DNA of 18,995 nucleotides from an uncultured Christensenella sp. (lineage in GTDB: Bacteria > Bacillota > Clostridia > Christensenellales > UBA1242): NCBI GenBank assembly GCA_949291975.1, contig CASEYA010000009.1, positions 1 to 18,995 of the forward strand, given 5' to 3'. Shown piece by piece: positions 1 to 6,948 of this stretch. Made by a program: the position numbers and the translations under genes. Every line of letters starts with the position of its first letter. Positions within the stretch are counted from its first letter, which is position 1. A model generated the notes under the pieces. That model was not told where the DNA came from. It searched no databases and was given only the letters and a program-made list of their open reading frames with translations.

Positions 1-1
1 C

Positions 2-112
2 ACCACAGAAATGCAAGGTGCGCAAAATGAAAATTATATGTATCTTTCAAGTTCATTTTGGAACTTTGCCAGCGGACAATACCCAACTTTAAAGTATGTA
101 GTAAAAGCATAA
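2..112 (+). CDS. C-terminal end of an upstream gene, probably a surface protein (partial)
   Basis: An open frame enters from the left edge and stops at TAA 110-112, giving about 36 residues that end in FWNFASGQYPTLKYVVKA. An aromatic residue, then W-x-F, then G-x-YPTLK, is typical of the last repeat of Gram-positive surface proteins with GLUG-like or similar internal repeats. That assignment is inference from the motif alone. The start and the rest of the protein lie outside the window. Internal ATG codons exist at 11 and 38, but nothing suggests that they begin a gene. Confidence 0.55.
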   Translation, partial: TTEMQGAQNENYMYLSSSFWNFASGQYPTLKYVVKA

Positions 113-331
113 ATTTTATTATTTATTAAAAAATTAATATAAACAGCAAGACAGTTAATAATTCGAGTGTGGAGCACACTGTGGCATAACAGCACTAAAA
201 CACAAATTTTTATTACCAAGTTATTAATAAAATAAATAATAACTTTAATTTATAACCGCACTAGACAATATTGGCTCAAAATTGAATTTTAGTTAAAAAT
301 ATATCAAATAAATAATATTTATAAATAATTT
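113..331. other. Gene-free AT-rich spacer
   Basis: Together with the terminator and promoter that follow, this forms the 311-base gap between the upstream gene end (112) and nth (424). No frame with a ribosome binding site was found on either strand. A 61-codon frame on the minus strand at 34-219 overlaps the end of the upstream gene and looks random. The only local structure is a perfect hairpin at 166-180 (6-bp arms AGTGTG/CACACT, loop GAG), which has no following T-run and so is not a typical terminator. Confidence 0.6.
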
Positions 332-359
332 AAGAGCACCAGCACGGTGCTTTTGTTTT
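332..359 (+). terminator. Rho-independent terminator
   Basis: A stem forms between 332-340 and 346-354 (core AGCACC/GGTGCT, one G-T pair in the outer part) with a 5-base loop AGCAC, followed by TGTTTT. It lies about 220 bases after the end of the upstream gene, so either that transcript has a long 3' tail or an unseen RNA ends here. Confidence 0.75.
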
Positions 360-388
360 ACTGTTTTTTGGTAAAGATATTTTTTCTA

Positions 389-417
389 TTGCTAAAACGG
401 AAAAATTATGGTAAAAT
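389..417 (+). promoter_or_regulatory. Promoter for nth, apparently with no leader
   Basis: TTGCTA (389-394), a 17-base spacer and TAAAAT (412-417). Transcription would start about 7 bases downstream, at or next to the nth ATG (424). There is no purine-rich ribosome binding site between the promoter and the ATG. Confidence 0.55.
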
Positions 418-423
418 TTTATC

Positions 424-1068
424 ATGGCACAAAAGAAAGAAAATATTGATAAATTTTTTGAATATTTGGCACGGCTTTTTCCAAATGCAGAATGTGAACT
501 TCAATTTAACAGTGGTTTTGAATTGCTGGTGGCAGTGATTTTATCTGCTCAATGCACAGACAGGCAGGTCAACAAGGTGACAGATGTCCTGTTTAAAAAA
601 TTTAACAAACCAGAAGATTTTGCCAAAATGAAGCAAGAAGAACTGGAAAAATTAATTTATTCAATTGGTTTTTATCACAATAAAGCAAAAAACATCATTA
701 AAATGAGTAATCAACTTCTTGCTGATTATAATGGACATCTTCCAACCGAAGCAAGAGAAATGGAAAAACTTGCGGGTGTTGGAAGAAAAACAGCAAATGT
801 TGTTTCTTCAGTTTTATATGACGCAAAAGAATTTGCTGTTGATACTCATGTTTTCAGGGTGCTTAACAGAATTGGCTTTGTTAAAGAGAATACTCCAGAA
901 AAAACAGAAAAGGCGTTTGTTAAAAAATATCCCAAATATGTAAATCATCAATCACATTTAAGAATTGTTCTTTTTGGCAGGTATTATTGCATGGCCAGAA
1001 ATCCCAAATGTGATGGGTGTGAAATGAAAGAGGTTTGTAAATTTTACAAGGAGCATAAAAATGAATAA
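424..1068 (+). CDS. nth: Endonuclease III (DNA glycosylase/AP lyase)
   Basis: Base-excision repair enzyme that removes oxidised pyrimidines from DNA and cleaves the resulting abasic site. The protein is 214 residues, the usual family length. It shows the LSAQxTD segment (40-46), a helix-hairpin-helix LAGVGRKTA with catalytic Lys122, the catalytic Asp140 in VDTHV, and a C-terminal [4Fe-4S] motif C-X6-C-X2-C-X5-C (Cys189, 196, 199, 205). All key residues are intact. ATG 424 is the only sensible start, since it gives the standard N-terminus, but no ribosome binding site precedes it and the promoter -10 box ends 7 bases upstream, so the mRNA may be leaderless. The end overlaps the following acetyltransferase gene by 8 bases, so the two are co-transcribed and probably translationally coupled. 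Confidence 0.96.
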   Translation: MAQKKENIDKFFEYLARLFPNAECELQFNSGFELLVAVILSAQCTDRQVNKVTDVLFKKFNKPEDFAKMKQEELEKLIYSIGFYHNKAKNIIKMSNQLLADYNGHLPTEAREMEKLAGVGRKTANVVSSVLYDAKEFAVDTHVFRVLNRIGFVKENTPEKTEKAFVKKYPKYVNHQSHLRIVLFGRYYCMARNPKCDGCEMKEVCKFYKEHKNE

Positions 1069-1606
1069 CACCTTTAAAATGGTTCCGATAGCAGAGAATA
1101 TAAGTGATAAAATTTATGATATGTTTCAAGAAATTCCATATGAAGAGCAATATCAAGATATAAACATTGCAAATGGTTTAAATAAAGATGATTTCAGAAA
1201 ATATTGTTGTGTTTTGGAACTTGGAGGCAAAAATATCATGTTGGACTATTTAGTTCCACAAATAACGCACTATGTTTTGTTTTGCGAAGATTATCCCGTT
1301 GGGGTATTTAGTCTAAGACAAAAAAATTTAACAAAACTTTTTCAGCATTCTGGTCATTTGGGTTATACCATTCGACCAACAGAAAGAAAAAAAGGGTTGG
1401 GAACAATTGGTTTGGCTATTCTCATTGACATAGCAAAGAAGCAGGGTTATGATGTTCTTTTTGCCACTTGTGATGATAAAAATGTTGCATCTCAAAAACT
1501 TTTAGCAAAGGTTGGCTTTGTTCGTTTGCCTGATGAAGACGAAAGACAAAAACTAACAAAAGGCGTTTATGGTGGGATGTCTCAATATATATTAAAAATA
1601 AAATAA
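1061..1606 (+). CDS. GNAT-family N-acetyltransferase
   Basis: A 181-residue protein of the GNAT fold, predicted to transfer an acetyl group from acetyl-CoA to an unknown small molecule or protein. The acetyl-CoA-binding motif A is clear: GHLGYTIRPTERKKGLGT at 98-115, with R109-K-K-G-x-G114 as the pyrophosphate loop. The later CDDKNVASQKLLAKVGF segment is the usual motif B region. The layout resembles the 'predicted acetyltransferase' group with a roughly 75-residue N-terminal extension, but the substrate cannot be told. The start is set by AAGGAG (1048-1053) 7 bases before ATG 1061, within the end of nth. The overlap implies shared expression with nth, but a role in DNA repair is not implied by the sequence. 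Confidence 0.88.
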   Translation: MNNTFKMVPIAENISDKIYDMFQEIPYEEQYQDINIANGLNKDDFRKYCCVLELGGKNIMLDYLVPQITHYVLFCEDYPVGVFSLRQKNLTKLFQHSGHLGYTIRPTERKKGLGTIGLAILIDIAKKQGYDVLFATCDDKNVASQKLLAKVGFVRLPDEDERQKLTKGVYGGMSQYILKIK

Positions 1607-1628
1607 TATAAGTATTTGCAAAAATATC

Positions 1629-1657
1629 TTATAAAAAAGTGAAAAAAATATTAAAAT
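1629..1657 (+). promoter_or_regulatory. Weak candidate promoter for obgE
   Basis: TTATAA (1629-1634), a 17-base spacer and TAAAAT (1652-1657). The -35 box is poor. It is listed because the 102-base gap before obgE contains no terminator of note and this is the best-spaced pair. Read-through from nth is an alternative. Confidence 0.3.
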
Positions 1658-1708
1658 AACGTTGTTTTTATGGATTTTTAAGAAAAATAACAAAAAAGAG
1701 GTTGAAAA

Positions 1709-2992
1709 ATGTTTGTAGATAAGGTGAAAATTTTTGTAAAAGCGGGAAACGGTGGAGACGGTGCATGCACTTTTCGCCGTGAAAAATATGTGCCAAATGG
1801 TGGACCAGATGGCGGAGACGGTGGCAAGGGTGGCGATATAGTTTTAAAGGTTAATCCAAGTTTAAATACCTTGGTTGATTTCCGTTTTAATAAACATTTT
1901 CGTGCTGAAGATGGCGAAAAGGGAATGGGTAAAAATTGCGCAGGGAAAAGAGGTGCAGACTTGGTTATTTCCGTTCCACAGGGAACCATTGTTAAAGATG
2001 CAAAAACAAATAAAGTTATAATAGATATGTTTGACAGTGACCAAACTTTTGTTTTGCTTAATGGCGGATATGGTGGCAAGGGCAACCAGCATTTTGCAAG
2101 TAGTAGACGACAAACACCAAATTTTGCACAAAAAGGACAAATCACAGATGAATATGAAATCATCTTAGAATTAAAAACAATTGCTGATGTTGGAATTGTT
2201 GGATTTCCAAATGTTGGCAAGTCAACCCTTCTTTCTGTTATAACTCAGGCAAAGCCAAAAATTGCAAACTATCACTTTACCACACTTTCTCCTAATCTTG
2301 GTGTGCTTAAAAGATATGATAAAACTTGTGTGCTTGCAGATATTCCAGGGCTGATTGAAGGTGCAAGTGAAGGGATTGGTTTGGGACATGAATTTTTAAG
2401 ACACATTGAAAGAACAAGACTTATTTTGCATCTTGTTGATATTTCGGGAAGTGAGGGCAGAGAGCCTTTTGAGGACTTTAAAAGCATAAACAAAGAGTTG
2501 AAAAATTACAGTGAAGTATTAGCAGAAAGGCCACAAGTTATTGTGCTTACAAAATGCGATTTATTAGAAAATGCAGATTTAGCAATAGAAAATTTCAAAA
2601 AATCATTAAAAAAAGATAAGAATTTTTGCAAAAGTCCTGTTTTTCCAATTTCTGCATATAAGCACGAGGGGTTAAATGAACTTGTTGAGCAAATTTTTGC
2701 AAGTTTGGAAAATTTGCCAAAAATTGAAAAGATTGAAAGTGATGAGTTTGAGTTTGGACTAAGAGATACCTCATCAATTGAATGTGTTAAACTTGCTGAT
2801 GATTTGTTTGAAGTGAAAGGTGGCAGGGTTGATGAACTTTGCAGGCGTGTTATTATATCTGACCCACAAAGTTTTGCATATTTCCACAAGCGACTGAAAA
2901 AAGATGGAATTATAGATAAACTTTTAAAACTTGGAATGAAAGATGGCGATACTGTTATTATTGGAGAAATTGAGTTTGTCTATGAAGAATAA
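1709..2992 (+). CDS. obgE: GTPase Obg (ribosome assembly)
   Basis: Essential GTPase that helps assemble the 50S ribosomal subunit and links it to growth and stress control; cytoplasmic. At 427 residues it has all three classical parts. The first is a glycine-rich Obg fold at about 1-158 (GNGGDG near 14-18 and repeated GGDGG). The second is a G domain with the P-loop GFPNVGKS at 165-172, YHFTT switch I, DIPG at 211-214 and TKCD at 281-284. The third is a C-terminal OCT domain at about 350-427, typical of Gram-positive Obg. The start is supported by AGAGG (1697-1701) 7 bases upstream of ATG 1709. In many Clostridia obgE is followed by yhbY, nadD, yqeK and rsfS. Here rsfS comes next on the plus strand, but the others are absent and an inverted unknown gene sits between. 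Confidence 0.98.
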   Translation: MFVDKVKIFVKAGNGGDGACTFRREKYVPNGGPDGGDGGKGGDIVLKVNPSLNTLVDFRFNKHFRAEDGEKGMGKNCAGKRGADLVISVPQGTIVKDAKTNKVIIDMFDSDQTFVLLNGGYGGKGNQHFASSRRQTPNFAQKGQITDEYEIILELKTIADVGIVGFPNVGKSTLLSVITQAKPKIANYHFTTLSPNLGVLKRYDKTCVLADIPGLIEGASEGIGLGHEFLRHIERTRLILHLVDISGSEGREPFEDFKSINKELKNYSEVLAERPQVIVLTKCDLLENADLAIENFKKSLKKDKNFCKSPVFPISAYKHEGLNELVEQIFASLENLPKIEKIESDEFEFGLRDTSSIECVKLADDLFEVKGGRVDELCRRVIISDPQSFAYFHKRLKKDGIIDKLLKLGMKDGDTVIIGEIEFVYEE

Positions 2993-3178
2993 TTTTTATT
3001 TTTTGTTTATATTTTTACCTTTAAACTGAAATTACATTTAAAATCAATGATTTAAGTTTATAAATTAAAATCAGTTTTGTATCAAAACTATTATAATTTA
3101 ATAAAAAGTTTAATTTAAGAAAATAAAAATTATAAAGAAAAATTTATATAAAAAAATTTATGTGCAACCAAAAAGCAC
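2993..3178. other. Gene-free AT-rich convergent spacer
   Basis: Very AT-rich sequence between obgE and the convergent membrane-protein gene, with no supported frame. A small hairpin, TGTGC/GCACA (3161-3179), abuts the main terminator and could act with it in tandem. Confidence 0.6.
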
Positions 3179-3207
3179 AAAAAGAGCAATTATTTTTGCT
3201 CTTTTTT
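3179..3207. terminator. Bidirectional terminator between obgE and the membrane-protein gene
   Basis: An 11-bp stem (AAAAAGAGCAA at 3179-3189 paired with TTGCTCTTTTT at 3196-3206) with a 6-base loop and T-runs on both strands. It ends obgE on the plus strand. On the minus strand it overlaps the last five codons and the stop codon of the convergent gene, whose stop lies in the loop. Confidence 0.88.
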
Positions 3208-4002
3208 AAATTTTGGAAGAATTCTTGTTAACAGTGCGAAAACAAGAAGAATGCTTCCAAATACCAGATAGTAAACTTTAAAATAAACAAAAAAACTTGA
3301 AATAATTAAAATTAAGCCAAAAAGAAGATAATGTTTTGTTCTTTCTTTGCTGAACGCATAGTTTATGACTTGTTTAAATGACAGTTTTGTTTTGCTTGTA
3401 TCAATGACTTTATTTGGAAATATTTTACTTGGTTCTATAAATTTTTCATATGTATCAAAGGCATCAAAAGTTGATATTTTAATTTCTTTTATTGCATTTG
3501 CTAAGCTTTTACATTTTTCATCAAATGCGTTTGCTACAATGATAATTTCATTTACATTAAGGTTTTTTGCTTGTGCAAAAGTTTTTGCTAAATTATCTAT
3601 ATTAAAAATTTCTTGACCAAAATTCATCACAAACAATATTTTTATGTTTTCTTTTTCCAGTAAAAGTCCGCTTTTTATTGTTTTAATAGAATAATCATTT
3701 TTTAAAATCTTTTTAAAATATTTTTTTACATCTAATTCATCTGAAAACTTTAATTGCATGGCACAATCGGTTGCCTCTTTTTGTTTTTTTGAGGAGAAAT
3801 TTTTTTTCTTATTTCTTTTGCTTTTAAAAAAGAATAGAAAGAAAACTATTAAAAATGTTAAAAAAATACCCAAAAAAACGCTTAAAATTGTGTTTTTTAT
3901 ATAAAAATTTAACCAACAGAAAAAAAGGATGAAAAATATTATGCTTGTTATAATTATATCAATCACATTCGGAATAATTCTTAACATGAAAAAATTATTC
4001 AC
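3190..4002 (-). CDS. Unrecognised four-helix membrane protein with a cytoplasmic alpha/beta domain
   Basis: I do not recognise this 270-residue protein. It has two predicted membrane helices near the N-terminus (about 13-35 and 38-59), then a strongly basic stretch (KSKRNKKK, 60-67) that places the middle domain in the cytoplasm. A soluble domain of about 80-220 follows, then two more helices (about 225-241 and 244-262) and a basic tail. The soluble domain alternates strands (IKILFVMNF, NEIIIVANAF) with helices, somewhat like a nuclease-type (PD-(D/E)XK/Mrr-like) fold, but no catalytic set is visible, so that is only a guess. The first codon is GTG (4000-4002). An ATG five codons later is an alternative, and neither has a convincing ribosome binding site. 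It is transcribed away from rsfS and ends in the terminator shared with obgE. Confidence 0.8.
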   Translation of the reverse strand: MNNFFMLRIIPNVIDIIITSIIFFILFFCWLNFYIKNTILSVFLGIFLTFLIVFFLFFFKSKRNKKKNFSSKKQKEATDCAMQLKFSDELDVKKYFKKILKNDYSIKTIKSGLLLEKENIKILFVMNFGQEIFNIDNLAKTFAQAKNLNVNEIIIVANAFDEKCKSLANAIKEIKISTFDAFDTYEKFIEPSKIFPNKVIDTSKTKLSFKQVINYAFSKERTKHYLLFGLILIISSFFVYFKVYYLVFGSILLVFALLTRILPKFKKEQK

Positions 4003-4053
4003 AATTTTTTCTCTATTTATTCAAAATTGCTATAAAAACATATCTCACTTTGT

Positions 4054-4082
4054 TTGACAAGAAGTCTTTTTGCAAGTATAAT
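4054..4082 (+). promoter_or_regulatory. Consensus sigma-A promoter for the rsfS-tsaE-tsaB operon
   Basis: TTGACA (4054-4059), a 17-base spacer and TATAAT (4077-4082): a perfect match to the vegetative consensus. The predicted start is near 4089, giving a leader of about 18 bases that contains the rsfS ribosome binding site GAGGTG (4095-4100). It should drive the run of genes up to the terminator at 8637. Confidence 0.92.
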
Positions 4083-4106
4083 ATCTATGAAAGCGAGGTG
4101 AAAAAA

Positions 4107-4646
4107 ATGAAAGACTTAGTTCCAAGCGAAATGCGTGATTTGGCAATTGCAATTTGCAAACTGGCTGATAGCAAAAAAATCGACAATGTTGAATTATACA
4201 GAGTTTCTCATCTAAGCAACATTGCAGACTATTTTGTTATGGCAACAGTTTCCAATGCAACTTTGGCAAAATCTCTTGCTGATTTTTTGGAGGAGAGTTT
4301 GGAAAAGAAGGGCATTCGTCCACTGAGACGAGATGGTGCAACAGAGTGGATTGTGCTTGATTATGATTTTGTTATTGTTCATATTTTCACCCCAGAGGTT
4401 CAAACTTTCTATCGTTTTGATAAACTTTGGAATGATGGTAAAAATGTTTATTCAATGCAAGTAATTGATAAACTTCTTGAAAAGGAACAAAAAAACGAGC
4501 AAATAAAAGCAGAGAAAGAGAAAAAGGCAGAAAAGCAAAAGCAAGAAAAGGCAGACAAACTTTCAAAGCAAGCACAAACCAAAGAAAGTAAAACAAAAGA
4601 AAAGGCAAAAAGCGTAAAAGCAGAAAAGAAAAATAAAAAAGCATAG
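4107..4646 (+). CDS. rsfS: Ribosomal silencing factor RsfS with a lysine-rich tail
   Basis: RsfS (Iojap/YbeB family) binds ribosomal protein uL14 on the 50S subunit and blocks subunit joining when nutrients are short. Residues 1 to about 117 form the family domain, with NIADYFVMAT, the helix LAKSLADFLEE, and the conserved W-I-V-L-D-Y...V-H-I-F...FYRFDKLW block. The start is ATG 4107, with GAGGTG six bases before it. An in-frame TTG further upstream (4050) would overlap the promoter and is rejected. The usual family length is 105-120 residues. This one is 179 because of a roughly 60-residue tail (about 118-179) made almost wholly of Lys, Glu, Gln and Ala, likely a charged helix or disordered region. 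It is first in the operon. Confidence 0.94.
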   Translation: MKDLVPSEMRDLAIAICKLADSKKIDNVELYRVSHLSNIADYFVMATVSNATLAKSLADFLEESLEKKGIRPLRRDGATEWIVLDYDFVIVHIFTPEVQTFYRFDKLWNDGKNVYSMQVIDKLLEKEQKNEQIKAEKEKKAEKQKQEKADKLSKQAQTKESKTKEKAKSVKAEKKNKKA

Positions 4647-4680
4647 AATGAAAAAAAGACTCATTTTATAAGGATATGCC

Positions 4681-5097
4681 ATGGAAACATTTATCTCACA
4701 TAACATAGAAGAAACAAAAGAACTAGCAAAAAAAATAGCAAACCAACTTTGCGCAGGCAAGGTTGTTTTGTTATATGGCACACTTGGGGCAGGAAAAACA
4801 ACCTTCACAAAAGCGTTAATTAAAGAACTAGGCTTTGATGGTGTTGTTACAAGTCCAACTTTTTCAATATATAATGTCTATCAGGCAAAAATGCCAGTTT
4901 ATCATTTTGATATGTATAGAATTGAAGATGAAGGCGAAGCAACAGAAATAGGCATTGATGAAATTTTTGAGGATAAAAATGCAATTTCCATTGTTGAATG
5001 GCCAGAAAAGGTTGAACAAATGTTGCCTGAGGACGCAATGAAAATAAAAATATATATTATTGATGAAAACACAAGAAAATTTGTTGTGGAGGAGTAA
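4681..5097 (+). CDS. tsaE: tRNA t6A biosynthesis ATPase TsaE
   Basis: ATPase of the TsaB-TsaD-TsaE complex, which makes N6-threonylcarbamoyladenosine at position 37 of tRNAs that read ANN codons. The length is 138 residues, slightly below the usual 150. The Walker A motif is GTLGAGKTT (33-41). The family-specific TSPTF (57-61), HFDMYR (75-80) and IVEWPE (104-109) motifs are all present. The ribosome binding site AAGGA (4670-4674) is 6 bases before ATG 4681. It lies 34 bases after rsfS and 2 bases before tsaB-rimI, so it is expressed with its complex partner. The third partner, tsaD, is not in this window. Confidence 0.97.
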   Translation: METFISHNIEETKELAKKIANQLCAGKVVLLYGTLGAGKTTFTKALIKELGFDGVVTSPTFSIYNVYQAKMPVYHFDMYRIEDEGEATEIGIDEIFEDKNAISIVEWPEKVEQMLPEDAMKIKIYIIDENTRKFVVEE

Positions 5098-5099
5098 AA

Positions 5100-6221
5100 A
5101 TGAATTTTTTGGCATTTAATACAACGGGAAATGGAATTCAGTTTGTTTTGCAAAAGGATGAAAAGCATTTTTTTCTTGAAAGTCCTTTTTCAAAACACAG
5201 TGAAAGTTTTTTTCCACTTCTTGAAAAATTTTTAGATGAGAATAATTGCACCAAAGATGAAATAGATTGTTTTGCTGTGGTAAATGGGCCGGGTTCTTTT
5301 ACGGGAATTAGAATTGGGCTTTCGGTAATTAAGATGTTTGCGTTTGTAAGCAAAAAACCATGTGTTGTTGTAAACGCACTTGAGATGCTTGCATATAATA
5401 TTTTTAAGCAGAATCAAAATTATAAAATTTGCGCTGTAATTAATGCTGGGGGTGGCAGGGTTTATTATCAACTTTTTCAGGAAAAAGAAAATTGCTTGCA
5501 AGCATTAACAGCGGAAAGGGTCTGCACTTTTTTGCAATTTGAAAAAATTTTGTCAAGGCTTGATGATTTTAAAATTGTTTATTGTGAAAATGGTGAGAAA
5601 AAAAATAATTGTTCGTTTTTAGAGAAATTTTCAAGTGAATTCTGCGCAAAATCACTATTTTTAGCCGTAAATGCAAAAATTAATCAACAAAATTTTACAG
5701 ACTGCAATGATATTAAGCCTCTATATATTAGGTTTAGCCAAGCAGAAAATATGCAGATAAGGGAAGATTATAGCATTAGCCAAATTTTATGCGATGATAT
5801 TGAAGAAATTTCCGAACTTGAAAAACAAAGTGCTTTTGAAGACACATCGTGGTCTAAAAACGCTCTTAGCGAAAGTTTAAAAAATGAAAAAGTAATTGGC
5901 TGGGTCTTTAAAAATGCTGAAAAAATCTGTGGTTATCTTCTTGTCTCTGTGGTTGAGAATGAGATTGAAATTTTGCGCATTTTTGTTGACGAAAAGGCTC
6001 GTGGTCAGCAGGTTGCTCAAAAATTGCTTGAAAAGCTTTTTGATTTTTCAAAAAACAAAAAAGCCGATATCTTTTTAGAGGTAAATCAATATAATTTTTC
6101 TGCAATTTTACTCTATGAAAAAATGGGTTTTGTAAAAGTTGGCGAAAGGCCAAAATATTATCACCAAAGTCAAGATGCCCTCATTTTGAAAAAACTTTTT
6201 AGAGGTGGTTATGAAAATTAA
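5100..6221 (+). CDS. tsaB-rimI: TsaB-RimI fusion (t6A scaffold protein plus N-alpha-acetyltransferase)
   Basis: A 373-residue protein with two enzymes in one chain. Residues 1 to about 222 are TsaB, the scaffold partner of TsaD in tRNA t6A synthesis. The NGPGSFTGIRIG motif (62-73) is intact, while the N-terminal LAFNTTG has Asn7 where most family members have Asp. Residues of about 225-373 are a RimI-type GNAT domain, expected to acetylate the N-terminus of ribosomal protein S18 or similar. Its C-terminal half (FLEVNQYN...LLYEKMGFVKVGERPKYY) is well conserved. The acetyl-CoA loop reads RGQQVA (301-306), with Gln304 where RimI normally has Gly. GGAGGAG (5088-5094) precedes ATG 5100. The end overlaps the next gene by 11 bases. 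tsaB and rimI are commonly neighbours in Gram-positives, which makes a fusion easy to explain. Confidence 0.95.
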   Translation: MNFLAFNTTGNGIQFVLQKDEKHFFLESPFSKHSESFFPLLEKFLDENNCTKDEIDCFAVVNGPGSFTGIRIGLSVIKMFAFVSKKPCVVVNALEMLAYNIFKQNQNYKICAVINAGGGRVYYQLFQEKENCLQALTAERVCTFLQFEKILSRLDDFKIVYCENGEKKNNCSFLEKFSSEFCAKSLFLAVNAKINQQNFTDCNDIKPLYIRFSQAENMQIREDYSISQILCDDIEEISELEKQSAFEDTSWSKNALSESLKNEKVIGWVFKNAEKICGYLLVSVVENEIEILRIFVDEKARGQQVAQKLLEKLFDFSKNKKADIFLEVNQYNFSAILLYEKMGFVKVGERPKYYHQSQDALILKKLFRGGYEN

Positions 6222-6948
6222 AAACCTTGCAACATTTTATGTTGAGCAAGGCGAGGGTGCTTCTGTTTTGTTTTTGCATGGTTGGGGTAGCAGTCATCTA
6301 GATTTTTTGGGAACGGCAAATGTTGCTAAAACTTTTTTTCGGTGTATCAATCTTGATTTGTGGGGATTTGGGCAAAGTGAACAGCCAAAAGAAGTTTGGT
6401 CAACTAAGGACTATGCTGAGGCGGTATTAGACTTCATTGATAAACTAAAAATAAAATCTCTTCATGTTGTTGGACACTCGTTTGGTGGTAAAATTGCTTC
6501 ATATTTATGCGCAAAATATCCAAAGCGATTTAAAAGTCTAACATTGGTTGATAGCGCTGGAGTTTTGCAAAAACCATCAATATTGCAAAAATTGCGTGAA
6601 AAAAAGTATAAAAAACTTAAAATTTTAGTGCAAAAAGGTAAAAAACCTGAAAAACTTTTGCAAAAATTTGGTTCTGATGATTATAAAGACGCAAGCGTAA
6701 CTATGCGTAAAATTCTTGTTACTGTTATAAAGGAAGATTTTAGCCCTGTTTTTAAAGATATAAAAATTCCAACTTTAATCATTTGGGGTAGCAGGGATAA
6801 AACAACACCGCTGAAAATGGGAAAACGCATAAAACAGTTGATAATAAATTCTAATTTTGTTATATTAAATGGAGGACACTTTTGTCATATTGACAGTTTT
6901 CAAAAGTTTAATCAAGAAGTTTTGAGTTTTTGGAGGAAATATGATTGA
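6211..6948 (+). CDS. Alpha/beta hydrolase
   Basis: A cytoplasmic hydrolase of 245 residues with no signal peptide. The fold's oxyanion motif FLHGWG (21-26) is followed by the nucleophile elbow GHSFGG with Ser90, then Asp196 in WGSRDKTTP and His223 in NGGHFCH, which together form a complete Ser-Asp-His triad. The substrate is unknown; esters, lactones or lipids are all possible. AGAGG (6201-6205) points to ATG 6211 as the start. An in-frame GTG at 6205 lies inside that ribosome binding site and is less likely. The gene overlaps tsaB-rimI by 11 bases and the MurF-like ligase by 8 bases, so it is tightly co-expressed with both. Its place directly before a cell-wall ligase hints at a link to envelope metabolism, but nothing in the protein proves it. 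Confidence 0.92.
   Translation: MKIKNLATFYVEQGEGASVLFLHGWGSSHLDFLGTANVAKTFFRCINLDLWGFGQSEQPKEVWSTKDYAEAVLDFIDKLKIKSLHVVGHSFGGKIASYLCAKYPKRFKSLTLVDSAGVLQKPSILQKLREKKYKKLKILVQKGKKPEKLLQKFGSDDYKDASVTMRKILVTVIKEDFSPVFKDIKIPTLIIWGSRDKTTPLKMGKRIKQLIINSNFVILNGGHFCHIDSFQKFNQEVLSFWRKYD

Noticed and set aside
34..219. Small minus-strand frame at the left edge
   Set aside because: It overlaps the supported end of the upstream plus-strand gene and has no ribosome binding site or recognisable motif.
1678..2220. A 180-codon open frame on the minus strand inside obgE
   Set aside because: It is antisense to the glycine-rich Obg domain, whose GGN codons read as proline on the other strand. It has a composition unlike a real protein and no ribosome binding site.
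4050..4106. Longer N-terminus for RsfS from TTG 4050
   Set aside because: The extension overlaps a perfect TTGACA-17-TATAAT promoter, and ATG 4107 has its own ribosome binding site and gives the family's normal N-terminus.
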